Shown: in pieces, positions 40,249-48,682 of the stretch | Numbering within the stretch: position 1 is the stretch's first letter | Layout of the letters: every line of letters starts with the position of its first letter | Assembly (NCBI GenBank): GCA_017480785.1 | Contig: JAFURZ010000006.1 | Location: 1-64,000, forward strand | DNA from: Bacteroidales bacterium | GTDB lineage: Bacteria > Bacteroidota > Bacteroidia > Bacteroidales > P3 | Reading direction: 5' to 3' | DNA length: 64,000 nt | The notes under the pieces: model-generated | The model's input: the letters and a program-made list of their open reading frames with translations, nothing else | What the model was told of the DNA's origin: nothing | Databases searched by the model: none | Program-made: the position numbers and the translations under genes

Positions 40249-41461
40249 AACCCTCATAGTCCTCCTGCTGCTGGCAGTCACGGCACCCGCCCGGGGGCAG
40301 GAGTACGACTTTATCCGCTACGACTCCAACCTGCTGCGCTACGACAGCAACGCCGCCCCGATGCAGGCCTTCTTCAGCCGGTGGGAGCGCATGACGACCT
40401 CCGGCACCGGCAACATCAACATCGTCCACATCGGCGGCTCGCACGTGCAGGCGGGCACCCTGCCCAACACCATCCGCCGCCGCCTCACCGGCGCCTACCC
40501 CGACCGCATAGGCCCCCGCGGCATGCTCTTCCCCTACTCCGCCGCCGCCCGCTGCAACAACCCGCCCGACTACCGCATCCACTGCTTCGAGAAGATGCTC
40601 CTCAACCGCTGCGTGGCCAAGGAGCACCCCATCCCCCTGGGCCTCTGTGGCATCGCCGTCACCGCCACCGACAGCCTCGCCGAGGTACAGGTGGTGCTGG
40701 CCGACACCGGTATCGACTATGCCACCAACCGCATCGTCGTCCTCGGCCACTCCGACCAGCAGGTGGTGCCACAGCTCCGCGTCGGCGACCGCGACCTGCC
40801 ACCCTCCTACATCGACCCCCGCACCGACCGCTACGTCTTTAATCTCACCACGCCCGTCGACTCCTTCGCCGTCCTGCTGCCATGCCTCGAAGGGCAGCAG
40901 TTCACCCTCACCGGCATCTACCTCGGCAACCGGCGCGCCGGCGTCTCCTACACCTCCATCGGCGTCAACGGCGCCGCCGTGCCCGACTACCTCCGCTGCC
41001 GACACTTCGTGCGCGACCTGCGCCTCCTGCGACCCGACCTCGTCGTCTTCGGCATCGGCATCAACGACGCCTCGGGACCCAACTTCGACACCGCCGTCTT
41101 CCGGCACAACTACCTGCAACTCATCGACTCCATCCGCTCCGTCAACCCCGACTGCGCCTTTGTCTTCGTCACCAACAACGACTCCTATCGCAAGACGGGC
41201 CGCCGGCGCTACAGCGTCAACACCAACGGGCCGCTGGCCCGCGAGGTCTTCTACCGGCTGGCTGCCGAAACCGGCGGCGCCGTATGGGACCAGTTTGAAA
41301 TCATGGGCGGCCTCAAGTCGATGGACCGCTGGCGGCTGGCCCGGCTGGCGCAAACCGACCGCGTACACTTCACCGCCACCGGCTACCGCCTCGTGGGCAA
41401 CCTCTTTGCCGACGCCCTCCTGCAGGAACTGGACAAAACCCGGAAACCACACACCCCCTGA
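40238..41461 (+). CDS. SGNH/GDSL-family envelope protein B
   Basis: The 407-residue protein has a signal peptide (TLIVLLLLAVTAPARG) and an SGNH-like fold in which the first block is VHIGGSHVQAGTLPN, with GGS in place of GDS. VVFGIGINDASGP carries block III and DRVHFTATGYRLVGN the Asp/His pair. The N-terminal IRYDSNLLRYDSN region is characteristic of this Bacteroidota group. It overlaps SGNH gene A by 11 bases and precedes the MBOAT gene by 31, so the three form one module. Confidence 0.82.
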   Translation: MKSRTLIVLLLLAVTAPARGQEYDFIRYDSNLLRYDSNAAPMQAFFSRWERMTTSGTGNINIVHIGGSHVQAGTLPNTIRRRLTGAYPDRIGPRGMLFPYSAAARCNNPPDYRIHCFEKMLLNRCVAKEHPIPLGLCGIAVTATDSLAEVQVVLADTGIDYATNRIVVLGHSDQQVVPQLRVGDRDLPPSYIDPRTDRYVFNLTTPVDSFAVLLPCLEGQQFTLTGIYLGNRRAGVSYTSIGVNGAAVPDYLRCRHFVRDLRLLRPDLVVFGIGINDASGPNFDTAVFRHNYLQLIDSIRSVNPDCAFVFVTNNDSYRKTGRRRYSVNTNGPLAREVFYRLAAETGGAVWDQFEIMGGLKSMDRWRLARLAQTDRVHFTATGYRLVGNLFADALLQELDKTRKPHTP

Positions 41462-41492
41462 AACCCTTTAGAACCCCCTGACCATTCCCCAC

Positions 41493-43298
41493 GTGTCCGA
41501 CCTCCTGACATACCTCCGTCAGCTCCTCAGCTTCGACAGCTCACACCCGCTGCTCTTCACCCAAATCCACTTCTGGGTCTTCTTCCTCTTGGTCTACGCC
41601 GGCTTCACCCTCATCGTCACCCGCCGCTGGCGCCTCACCGCGCGCAATGCCTACCTCTTCCTCGTCAGCCTCTTCTTCTACTACAAGACCTCCGGCCCCT
41701 TCGTCCTGCTGCTCGTCTTCTCCACCCTCCTCGGATGGCTCCTCGGCATCGGCATGGATAAACAGCCGGCGGCGAACGGAAGACGGAAAGCACTGATGAC
41801 CATCGGCGTGACCGTCAACCTGCTCACCCTCGGCTTCTTCAAGTACGCCTACTTCTTCACCGACCTCTTCAACTCCACCTTCGGCACCGAATACAGCATC
41901 GGCATCAAGATACTCCTGCCCGTCGGCATCTCCTTCTTCACCTTCCAGAACATCAGCTACATCGTCGACGTCTACAAGCGCCGCATCGCCCACGTGGCCA
42001 ACATCCTCGACTTCGGCTTCTACACCGCCTTCTTCCCCCAGCTCGTGGCCGGTCCCATCCTGCGGGCCGACCAGTTCGTGCCCCAGCTCTACCGCCCCTT
42101 CCACCTCTCACGCCGCCAGTTCGGCATAGCCCTCTTCTGGATTCTCAACGGGCTCGTGAAGAAGCTCGTGCTGAGCGACTACCTGGCCGTCAACTTCGTC
42201 GACCGTGTCTTCGACAACCCCGCCCTCTACACCCCCTTCGAGAACTTCTCCGCCCTGATGCTCTACTCGCTGCAGGTCTATGCCGACTTCTCGGGCTACA
42301 CCGACATCGCCATCGGCGTGGCCATGCTCATGGGCTTCTACCTGCCGCTCAACTTCAACTCGCCCTACAAGGCGAAGAACCCCACCGACTTCTGGCGCCG
42401 CTGGCACATCTCCCTCTCCCACTGGCTGCGCGACTACCTCTACATCCCCCTCGGCGGCAACCGGCGCGCCGGCTTCCTCTCCTACTTCCTGCTGGCGCTG
42501 ATGATGGCCATCGCCGCCTTCCGCCTGCGCAGCACCCTCTTCACCGTCGCCCTCCTCGTCGTCGCCGCCGCCATCGCCCTGCGCTGGCTCCTCGACCGGC
42601 GCCACCGCCACGACCTGGGCACCAACGTCAACAACATGGACACCATGCTCCTCGGCGGCCTCTGGCACGGGGCCTCGTTCAACTTCATCACCTGGGGCGG
42701 ACTGAACGGCCTCGGCATCCTGGTCTACAAGTGGTGGCGCCGCCAGGGGTGGATTACCCACATCCTCGTCCTCGCCCTCGCCACGGGCCTCCTCGCCCTC
42801 CTCAAGCCGCTCCTCCACTCGCCGCTGGTCAACATGCTCCACTTCGCCGTCCTCGTGTGCCTCGTGGGCTACACCGTGCTGCACCTCCTGCCCCAGACCG
42901 CCCGCGCCACCCGCGGCGCCTGGACCGTGTGGTGCACCGGCCTCACCTTCGTCTTCATCTCCTTCACGCGCCTCTTCTTCCGCTCCGGCTCCAACCTCGA
43001 CCCCGCCGAGGCCAACGAGGTGGCCTGGCGCACCGCCAGCCAGATGGTCGCCCAGATAGGGTCCCACTGGAACCTCGCCCAGGTGCCCGAAATCATTGGC
43101 CACTACTGGATGCCCTTCCTCCTCTTCCTCATAGGCATGGTCATCCACTGGCTCCCCGCCCGCCTGAAGCGCCGCTACCGCCTGGCCTTCGCCAGCCAGC
43201 CCCTCTGGCTCCTGGCCCTGGTCTGCGTTGCCACGGTCTTCGTCGTCTACCAGTTCATCACGGCCGACCTCCAGCCCTTCATCTACTTCCAGTTCTAG
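41493..43298 (+). CDS. MBOAT-family O-acyltransferase (AlgI/DltB/PatA-like)
   Basis: This 601-residue polytopic protein belongs to the membrane-bound O-acyltransferases that pass acyl groups across the membrane to polysaccharide or peptidoglycan. Diagnostic blocks are DFWRRWHISLSHWLRDY with IPLGGNR, and the catalytic His in LLGGLWHGASFNFITWGG. It starts with GTG. With two SGNH partners upstream it matches the AlgI plus AlgJ/X arrangement. The position after lptC-lpxD hints at LPS or another surface glycan as target, but that is inference. Confidence 0.93.
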   Translation: MSDLLTYLRQLLSFDSSHPLLFTQIHFWVFFLLVYAGFTLIVTRRWRLTARNAYLFLVSLFFYYKTSGPFVLLLVFSTLLGWLLGIGMDKQPAANGRRKALMTIGVTVNLLTLGFFKYAYFFTDLFNSTFGTEYSIGIKILLPVGISFFTFQNISYIVDVYKRRIAHVANILDFGFYTAFFPQLVAGPILRADQFVPQLYRPFHLSRRQFGIALFWILNGLVKKLVLSDYLAVNFVDRVFDNPALYTPFENFSALMLYSLQVYADFSGYTDIAIGVAMLMGFYLPLNFNSPYKAKNPTDFWRRWHISLSHWLRDYLYIPLGGNRRAGFLSYFLLALMMAIAAFRLRSTLFTVALLVVAAAIALRWLLDRRHRHDLGTNVNNMDTMLLGGLWHGASFNFITWGGLNGLGILVYKWWRRQGWITHILVLALATGLLALLKPLLHSPLVNMLHFAVLVCLVGYTVLHLLPQTARATRGAWTVWCTGLTFVFISFTRLFFRSGSNLDPAEANEVAWRTASQMVAQIGSHWNLAQVPEIIGHYWMPFLLFLIGMVIHWLPARLKRRYRLAFASQPLWLLALVCVATVFVVYQFITADLQPFIYFQF

Positions 43299-43892
43299 CT
43301 GCCCCAGCCACACGCTCGGCGACGCCTCCTCCTCGCGGTCCCACGCGAAGCCGTAGAGATGCACCCCCTCCCCGCCCCACTGCGGCGGCAACAGCAACGC
43401 CACACGCCCCTCGAAGCGCTGCGCCGGCGTCGAGAGCACCCCCTCGCCACGGCGCGGCGCATAGGCGAAGAGGTACACATAGTCGGTACCGCCGGCTCCT
43501 GGTGCGAAATCCACCTCCAGCCTCCACCCCGTCCGCCTCACCTCGCCGAAGCCGACCCCCTCCAACTCGCCCGCGGCCACCTGCAGACGGCTGTAGTCCA
43601 CCCCCTCGGGACCGCAGCAGGCGCGGTTGAGGCTGATGAAGAGGTTGCGGGCGCTCATCCCCGCCCGGCCGGCCGCTCCGGCCAGCCCCACAGCCAGGGC
43701 CGCCCGCATGCCGCGGGCCAGCCGCGACGCGGCGCCGAACACCGCACGTCCCGCCTGCTGCGCCGCCGTGCGCGGATTGCGTATGATGGCGGGCGCGCTC
43801 CGCAGGATGAACCGCCCCTGACTCACATAGCCCACCACCGGACCCACACGCCCGCTGACGGCTCCCAGAATTCCTTGTGCTATCTTTCCCAT
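42108..43892 (-). pseudogene. DUF6266 family gene that has lost its natural stop and reads into the MBOAT gene
   Basis: The first 200 residues form a clean DUF6266 protein: MGKIAQGILGAVSGRVGPVV, then PAIIRNPRTAAQQAGRAVFG, and a C-terminal WLGQLELEV that should be near its end. No stop follows. The frame continues antisense through the MBOAT gene for almost 1.2 kb as acidic, Gly/Val-rich sequence of antisense character. The likely explanation is a deletion that removed the stop and joined the gene to the MBOAT 3' end, where the reverse of its TAG reads as Leu. An ancestral GTACTT repeat lies just upstream. The domain proper spans about 43291-43892. Confidence 0.65.
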
Positions 43893-43911
43893 CGTCGTAG
43901 AGTTTTTTTGG

Positions 43912-44001
43912 CTCCCAATATAAGGCCAAAACCGGAAAAAGGCCAAAATCGACCCGCAATAGTACCCAAATTTCCCACAAAAGTACCCAACTTTCCCACT
44001 C
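43912..44001 (-). repeat. GTACTT repeat family, copy B (upstream of DUF6266)
   Basis: Read on the minus strand it has GGGAAAGTTGGGTACTTTTG, a second GTACTATTG unit, GCGGGTCGATTTTGG and GGCCTTATATTGGGAG. The DUF6266 start codon follows 20 bases later. It may be the regulatory leader of this gene family. Confidence 0.7.
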
Positions 44002-44035
44002 CCGCCCCGGTGGGACATCCGCCCCAAAAACGCAA

Positions 44036-44104
44036 AAACTCCGAGGACGGCCCGGCCGCCGTCGGACCATCCTCGGAGTTGCATCGGAGTTGTGTCGGAG
44101 GAAC
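44036..44104 (+). repeat. 11-mer element, copy 5 (degenerate)
   Basis: It contains GGCCGCCGTCGGACCATCC, then TCGGAGTTGCA, TCGGAGTTGTG and TCGGAGGAAC, with a single reversed unit before the hairpin. It lies in the gap 43893-44286, which otherwise holds copy B of the GTACTT family and a lipoprotein gene remnant. Confidence 0.7.
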
Positions 44105-44138
44105 TACGGAGTTTCCCGCCACGAGACGTCAAGTAGCG

Positions 44139-44192
44139 TCACTGCTGCCTGGCGAGCGTGAAGGTCGCGCCCTTCCCCAGGGTGATTTGCAT
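44139..44192 (-). pseudogene. C-terminal remnant of a lipoprotein gene like those at 44844 and 45596
   Basis: The minus strand reads MQITLGKGATFTLARQQ and a stop, resembling the ends MQFTFDGHTYTMTKGQ and ITMDFLGQTYTLTKQ of the two lipoproteins 0.7-1.4 kb away. The frame upstream is quickly closed, so only the last strand remains. This rests on a short match. Confidence 0.35.
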
Positions 44193-44244
44193 TTGAAAAG
44201 GTTAATTATTAACGCGGTCAAGGTTGACCGATTCGCCGGCGGGC

Positions 44245-44262
44245 ATAAATCAGCGGGTTATG
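44245..44262 (+). repeat. 18-bp direct repeat, copy 1
   Basis: ATAAATCAGCGGGTTATG recurs exactly at 46234-46251 in the same orientation. The two bracket a 2-kb segment with hicBA and two lipoprotein genes. Each lies just beyond the stop of a toxin gene. Confidence 0.6.
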
Positions 44263-44286
44263 TACATTGCGATGAAGCATATCAAA

Positions 44287-44484
44287 TCAATTGAACTTCA
44301 CAGGCGGAATGCCAAGCTGCTTGCAGATGGCTCGAGCGGTGGGTTCGGCTATGTCATTGTGCAGCGGCACCACGGTCTTTTTACCGTTCGTCTGGTTCTG
44401 GTACTGCGCATGGCTGCCTTTTTGCTGACCTGTGGGGAAGCACTGGTTGTCGCGCAGGAAACGGAGGAACTTCTCTTTCTTCAT
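44287..44484 (-). CDS. hicA: HicA-family toxin
   Basis: HicA is a small double-stranded-RNA-binding mRNA interferase. The 65-residue protein has the catalytic His in KGSHAQYQN and the following KTVVPLHNDIA and ICKQLGI helix typical of the family. It lies downstream of hicB with a 4-base overlap, the reverse of the classical hicA-hicB order but frequent in Bacteroidota. Confidence 0.9.
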   Translation of the reverse strand: MKKEKFLRFLRDNQCFPTGQQKGSHAQYQNQTNGKKTVVPLHNDIAEPTARAICKQLGIPPVKFN

Positions 44485-44705
44485 GCGTTTACGGCTATGC
44501 TGCGACGGGTGAAAGAACGTCCCGAATAAAGGCGCTTGATGTTCTCGGCGCGGTCCTCGAGGACAAGTTCAATGGCCTCGCGGATGTTGGTCATCAGTTC
44601 GTCCTCGGTGCTGCCCTGCGAGATAGCCTCAGGCAGCTGCTGGCACTGGCCGCAGTAAAGCCCCGTTGCAGGGTCAAACTCAACTATAACGGTATATTCC
44701 GACAT
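44481..44705 (-). CDS. hicB: HicB-family antitoxin
   Basis: The 74-residue protein is the partially degraded RNase-H-like HicB fold: YTVIVEFDPATGLYCGQCQQ, then LPEAISQGSTEDELMTNIREAIELVLED. There is no added DNA-binding domain at its C-terminus, so autoregulation may rest on another factor. ATG 44705 is chosen from the family N-terminus; the frame could extend by 38 residues of unrelated sequence. It overlaps hicA by 4 bases. Confidence 0.9.
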   Translation of the reverse strand: MSEYTVIVEFDPATGLYCGQCQQLPEAISQGSTEDELMTNIREAIELVLEDRAENIKRLYSGRSFTRRSIAVNA

Positions 44706-44843
44706 GGCGATCCGTTTTGATATTTCCGGTATTATAACGCCCACGCCCAGCAAATATTGCCCTCGCGTAAAACATTTTTCTGTTTTTCGATTGAACCAAA
44801 AAGCAAGTCGCAACGGCATCCCCGTTGCGACTTGCCGCGTTTC

Positions 44844-45569
44844 TTATTGTTTCGTCAGCGTGTAGGTCTGGCCGAGGAAGTCCATCGTAATGGTGTTGCC
44901 ATTGACGGTGAAGGTGGCGGTGCCTACTTGGTGCGTCATGCTCTCATTCATGAAGTCGATGCTGCCGCTGTGGTTGGCATAGGTGTAGGTGCCGAAGTAG
45001 TTGGTGGTCTCGTCGTCCTCGGAAGTGCGGACGGCAATGCTGAAATAGCAAGCAGCCGTGGAATTGAAGGAAAGCAGGTATGTGGTGTGGTCGCCGTCAG
45101 GGTTGCCGACTATCTGCATCCAGGCACCCAGGAGCGACATGGGGTCGTCACCGGGTTCTTCTCCACCGCCACCGGGGTTGTCGCCACCACCGGGGTTGTC
45201 GCCGGGGTCGCTGTAGGCAATCTTGTCCATCACGTACTGCTCGCTGTCCTGCGAGACGGTCATCTTGTCGCCCTTCACGGTGAAGGTGACACTCATCATC
45301 GAGCCGGCCACGTCGAAGGTCATCGTGCCGCTGCCGTTCTGGCTGTCGTAGGTGTAGGTGCCGTTCCAGTTGAAATGCTCGCCGAGCGATTCCTGGTGGA
45401 ACTTCACGTGGCTGCCGTCGGTGAGCCAAATGGTAACGTTAGGCTCGTCGCAGTGCCACGCCGTCTGGGCCAGCGACTGGGGAATGTCCTTGTCGCCGTC
45501 CTTCTCGCCGCAGGCGACCATAGCCATCATCGCCGCAGCCATCATCAGGAGTGAAAATACTTTCTTCAT
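44844..45569 (-). CDS. Putative lipoprotein with two lipocalin-like repeats
   Basis: The 241-residue protein has a signal segment ending in MMAMVACGEK (lipobox) and two similar halves of about 95 residues joined by a linker rich in Gly, Pro and Asp (NPGGGDNPGGGGEEPGDD). Each half has a TYTYxxxxGS strand pair, a VTFTVxGxxM or ATFTVNGNT strand, and a D/E-rich tail, resembling small lipocalin-like domains of Bacteroidales. It is related to the 45596 gene product. Binding partner unknown. Confidence 0.72.
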   Translation of the reverse strand: MKKVFSLLMMAAAMMAMVACGEKDGDKDIPQSLAQTAWHCDEPNVTIWLTDGSHVKFHQESLGEHFNWNGTYTYDSQNGSGTMTFDVAGSMMSVTFTVKGDKMTVSQDSEQYVMDKIAYSDPGDNPGGGDNPGGGGEEPGDDPMSLLGAWMQIVGNPDGDHTTYLLSFNSTAACYFSIAVRTSEDDETTNYFGTYTYANHSGSIDFMNESMTHQVGTATFTVNGNTITMDFLGQTYTLTKQ

Positions 45570-45595
45570 GGTGATTTGTGTTTTAACGTTGTTTC

Positions 45596-46063
45596 TTATT
45601 GGCCTTTTGTCATGGTGTAAGTGTGTCCGTCGAAGGTGAATTGCATTTCATTGCCGTTCACGGTGAAGGTGGCGGTGCCCATGGACTGGTCGTTGTCTTG
45701 GTTCTTCAAGGTGGCGGTACCACTACCCGTAGCCTCATCGTAAGTGTACGTGCCGTAGCCGGAAGTATAAACGGCAGGCTCGCTCAGGTGGTTGTTGTCC
45801 CAATAGAAGCAATAGTGGTCCTTGCGGCAGTCAAAAGAGACGGACCTGTAGGGGTCAATCATCAGTTCATCTCCTTCCAGATACTTCCAGTAGGTGTCAG
45901 ACAGCGCGTCGGTCTGCTCGGTGCCGGGGTTGTTGCCGCCACCGTTGCCGCCGCCGTTGTTGGAGCCACCGTTGTTGGAGCCACTGTTGTTGTTCTCGTC
46001 GCCGCAGGCGACCATCGCTGTCATCGCAAATGCGACCAACAGAATTGAAAATACTTTTTTCAT
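45596..46063 (-). CDS. Putative lipoprotein with one lipocalin-like repeat
   Basis: The 155-residue protein begins with a signal segment ending in MTAMVACGDE and a linker of Asn, Gly and Ser repeats (SGSNNGGSNNGGGNGGGN), then a single domain with GTYTYDEATGSGTATLK and MGTATFTVNGNEMQFTFDG. It is a one-domain paralogue of the gene at 44844, whose signal peptide is almost the same. The Asn/Gly codon tract is a likely site of length variation. Confidence 0.72.
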   Translation of the reverse strand: MKKVFSILLVAFAMTAMVACGDENNNSGSNNGGSNNGGGNGGGNNPGTEQTDALSDTYWKYLEGDELMIDPYRSVSFDCRKDHYCFYWDNNHLSEPAVYTSGYGTYTYDEATGSGTATLKNQDNDQSMGTATFTVNGNEMQFTFDGHTYTMTKGQ

Positions 46064-46087
46064 CTTGATAAATAATTTAAATGATAA

Positions 46088-46168
46088 ACAAAAAGCCCCG
46101 GACGGATGCCGTGCTGTTCCGAACGCGACCGTAGTGGAGCGAACGGAACAACTCGGAATCGTCCGAGG
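46088..46168 (-). terminator. Intrinsic terminator downstream of the RelE-like gene
   Basis: CCTCGGACG pairs with CGTCCGGGG (minus strand), with an inner stem TGTTCCG/CGGAACA, followed by GCTTTTTG. It separates the toxin pair from the lipoprotein gene. Confidence 0.7.
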
Positions 46169-46233
46169 CCGTGAATTCTTCGGTAAGTAAGTGTCTCTCC
46201 CGCCCGCTACATCTTGCAGTTGGTGGGGGGGGT

Positions 46234-46251
46234 ATAAATCAGCGGGTTATG
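46234..46251 (+). repeat. 18-bp direct repeat, copy 2
   Basis: Exact second copy of ATAAATCAGCGGGTTATG (first at 44245). It is preceded by a G8 run (46224-46231), which could be a slipping tract. Confidence 0.6.
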
Positions 46252-46262
46252 AGCAGGTTTGG

Positions 46263-46571
46263 TCATTTAGCAATCACCATTGAGGGACGGATGCGGTCGA
46301 CGATGACGGTGTCCTCCTCGACGTGGAATATGAACACCCAGCGACGGTTGTGGCTCACCATGCGGCGGGCCTTGGGATGGTACTGCCGTATGTCCGCCAT
46401 CAAGCTAGGCCGGTACAGGTCGGCATAGACCGAGAGCGACATGACCTCATTGCGCATGTTCGTGACATAGCGGTGGGCCCCCTCGCGCGACATGACGGTA
46501 CGCAGCCAGTCTCTCAACTCCGCAAGGTCGCGGAGCGCAGAGGCTCGCATCTCAACCTTGTACACTGTCAT
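46263..46571 (-). CDS. RelE/ParE-family toxin
   Basis: The 102-residue protein matches the RelE/ParE fold: VYKVEMRASALRDLAELRDWL helices, YRPSLMADIRQYHPKARRMV strands and an ending HNRRWVFIFHVEEDTVIVDRI with the usual Arg-rich, aromatic C-terminal strand. Members cut ribosome-bound mRNA or poison gyrase; which applies is unclear. It overlaps the small upstream gene by 20 bases, as in a type II toxin-antitoxin pair. ATG 46571 is preferred over GTG/ATG starts upstream. Confidence 0.85.
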   Translation of the reverse strand: MTVYKVEMRASALRDLAELRDWLRTVMSREGAHRYVTNMRNEVMSLSVYADLYRPSLMADIRQYHPKARRMVSHNRRWVFIFHVEEDTVIVDRIRPSMVIAK

Positions 46572-46749
46572 AATACTCATCGACCATCTTGTGTAAAATG
46601 TCGAAATATTCATCCACCGACATCAGTTCGCTTTCGGGTGTTTTCTCGACAGTCAACGTGGTTGACACAGGTTTTCTGCCACGTGCCACACGCGTTGAAT
46701 GCGCTGTCTTGGGGCTTTCCTTTGTTGCTACTGATTCCATAACATTCAT
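46552..46749 (-). CDS. Putative antitoxin of the RelE-like pair
   Basis: The 65-residue protein has a basic, probably disordered first half (ESPKTAHSTRVARGRKPVST) and an acidic C-terminal helix (LMSVDEYFDILHKMVDEYY), which would bind the toxin. It overlaps the toxin gene by 20 bases. No standard DNA-binding motif is seen, so the family cannot be named. Another Met three residues later (46740) is an equally possible start. Confidence 0.65.
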   Translation of the reverse strand: MNVMESVATKESPKTAHSTRVARGRKPVSTTLTVEKTPESELMSVDEYFDILHKMVDEYYDSVQG

Positions 46750-46780
46750 ATATGTTCCGCTCGTTTTATGTGCCGGGGGG

Positions 46781-48541
46781 TTATTTCTCGCGGATGACGT
46801 CGCCGTGGTCGCGGACAATCATGCGGTACCACTCCTGACGGTACTCGGGCTGCTTGGGCATGACAGCCATGCCAGTGGCGGTGCGCTCGAAGCGGCCGTC
46901 TTTCTCTTTCTTGATGTTGCCGTCCATGTACTTGACGAGCAGGTAGCGGTCCAGGTCGTTCCACTCTTTCATCATGCGGGCGGCGGCGCGGCCGCTGAAG
47001 TCGTTCAGCTGGCGCTCAAGGGCCTCGCCGGTGCTCTCCTTGGCACGCTGGTCGAGCTTGGCCACGTCGTGGATATAGCTCTCCTCGAGGCGGTTCTGCA
47101 CTTTCTGGAGGTCGACAATCATGTCGCTGTAGCGGCTGTAGACGAAGTTGGTGACGCGGTTGAAGAGCCAGAAGGCGGAGGTCTCGCTGTAGGTCAGCAT
47201 GTCGCCGTTGCCCTGGCGGAAGCAGAGGGGTATCTCGGTGATGCCGCAGTACATGGGGGTGTAGACGGTGGAGTAGGTGTCGTCGACGCCGAACCAGAGG
47301 ATGCCGCCGACCTTGGCGGGGAGCCAGCCGCGGCACTGGGCCACGAACGAGAAGCCGGTCTGCTGGGTGCTGGTGGCGCGCTCGTGGACATAGGTGTGGC
47401 CGTCGAGCTCGAAGCCCATGGGACGCCAGCGGTAGGGGCAGTTGAAGGGGCCGCCGCCGAGGTCCTTGCTCATGTCCATGGAGGTGCCTTCGTAGTGGTC
47501 GCGCATGAGGTTCATCACCTCGTGGAGGTCGACCTTATGGTCGGGCTTGATCCAGAGGGGCATGCGCTCGGCGGTGGCGTCGCCCATGGCGTATTTCTCG
47601 TAGCGTTGCATGCCGGCGGCCACGCGGTTGAACATGGCGTAGACGCGGGCCTCGCAGCCACGCATGCCGCTGAAGGTGAGGGGGGCGTAGGTGTCGCAGA
47701 AGGAGAAGTCGGCGTCCTTGCCGTCGAACCAGCCGCAGGCGCGGGCATAGGTGACGACGTCGGCACTGTAGACGCATTCCACCTCGGGCTCATAGACATA
47801 GTCCATGTGGGCGCTGCTGATGACCTTGTGGAGGCCTTTGCCCTTGGCCTTGCTGAACTTGCCTTCCTGGGGGAACTGGGTGATGCGGGCCTGGTTGGCG
47901 TGGCCGCTAACCATGCCGTCGGGGATGCGGCGGGCTACCCAGACGGCACCGTCCTGGTATTTGTATTTCAGCTTCTTGGCGAGGTCGGCCTTGACGGGGG
48001 CGGCGCGCTTGCCAATCATCTCGAGTATCCACACCTCGTCGGGGTCGGCGATGGAGAAGCTCTCGCCCTCGGAGCAGTAGCCGTAGTCGGAAACGAGCTT
48101 GGCCATCCAGTAGATGGCTTCGCGGGCGTTCTTGGCGCGCTGGAGGGTGACGTAGATGAGCGAGCCGTAGTCGATGCCCTTGACGGGGTCTTTCCAGCAG
48201 TCCTCACGGCCGCCGTAGGTGGTCTCGCCGATGGCGAGCTGGTGCTCGTTCATGTTGCCCACGACGCTGTAGGTGTGGGCCACCTGGGGAATCTCGAAGA
48301 GAGGCTTGCCGGTGTCCCACTCGACGAGCATGAACATGGTGCCGGCGGGATAGTCGGCAGCCTTGCGGTAATAGAGCTCACCGTAGAGCGTGTGGCTGTC
48401 GGCGGCATAGGTAATCATGGTGCTGCCGTCCTTGGTGGCACCCTTGGTGAAAAGGAAATTGGTGCAGGCATCGGCGGCCGAGCTGAAGAGCATGGCGGCA
48501 CCGAGGAGGCCTGCGGCAATGATACGGTTGAATTTGCGCAT
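46781..48541 (-). CDS. C69-family dipeptidase (N-terminal nucleophile type)
   Basis: The 586-residue protein has a signal peptide ending in SSAADAC; the exposed Cys that begins CTNFLFTKGATKDGSTMIT would be the catalytic N-terminal nucleophile of the PepD/C69 family. Other family blocks are VVGNMNEHQLAIGETT, DYGSLIYVTLQRAKNAREAI and YCSEGESFSIADPDEVW. It probably cleaves dipeptides in the periplasm, complementing DPP11, which releases them. It has its own promoter (TAATTTTG, minus strand 48586-48593). Confidence 0.93.
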   Translation of the reverse strand: MRKFNRIIAAGLLGAAMLFSSAADACTNFLFTKGATKDGSTMITYAADSHTLYGELYYRKAADYPAGTMFMLVEWDTGKPLFEIPQVAHTYSVVGNMNEHQLAIGETTYGGREDCWKDPVKGIDYGSLIYVTLQRAKNAREAIYWMAKLVSDYGYCSEGESFSIADPDEVWILEMIGKRAAPVKADLAKKLKYKYQDGAVWVARRIPDGMVSGHANQARITQFPQEGKFSKAKGKGLHKVISSAHMDYVYEPEVECVYSADVVTYARACGWFDGKDADFSFCDTYAPLTFSGMRGCEARVYAMFNRVAAGMQRYEKYAMGDATAERMPLWIKPDHKVDLHEVMNLMRDHYEGTSMDMSKDLGGGPFNCPYRWRPMGFELDGHTYVHERATSTQQTGFSFVAQCRGWLPAKVGGILWFGVDDTYSTVYTPMYCGITEIPLCFRQGNGDMLTYSETSAFWLFNRVTNFVYSRYSDMIVDLQKVQNRLEESYIHDVAKLDQRAKESTGEALERQLNDFSGRAAARMMKEWNDLDRYLLVKYMDGNIKKEKDGRFERTATGMAVMPKQPEYRQEWYRMIVRDHGDVIREK

Positions 48542-48585
48542 AATAAAGTATGTTTGTTTGTTTCTTACGAATACTTATTCGGGTG

Positions 48586-48653
48586 CAAAATTACGAAAAA
48601 TAAATGAAATGGCGACTATTTTTTTGCCGTATGTGGAAAAATTCGTATTTTTG
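48586..48653. promoter_or_regulatory. Divergent promoters for the C69 dipeptidase and the ORF6N gene
   Basis: Rightward: TTTG (48623-48626), 19 bases, TATTTTTG (48646-48653). Leftward: TAATTTTG (complement of 48586-48593) with a weak -33. Confidence 0.65.
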
Positions 48654-48682
48654 CAAATTGAAATCAGATGCGCTGAATTACA

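Noticed and set aside
44245-46251. Integron-type attC sites
   Set aside because: The 18-mers lack the paired core sites and foldable inverted structure of attC and no integrase gene is present; kept only as plain direct repeats.
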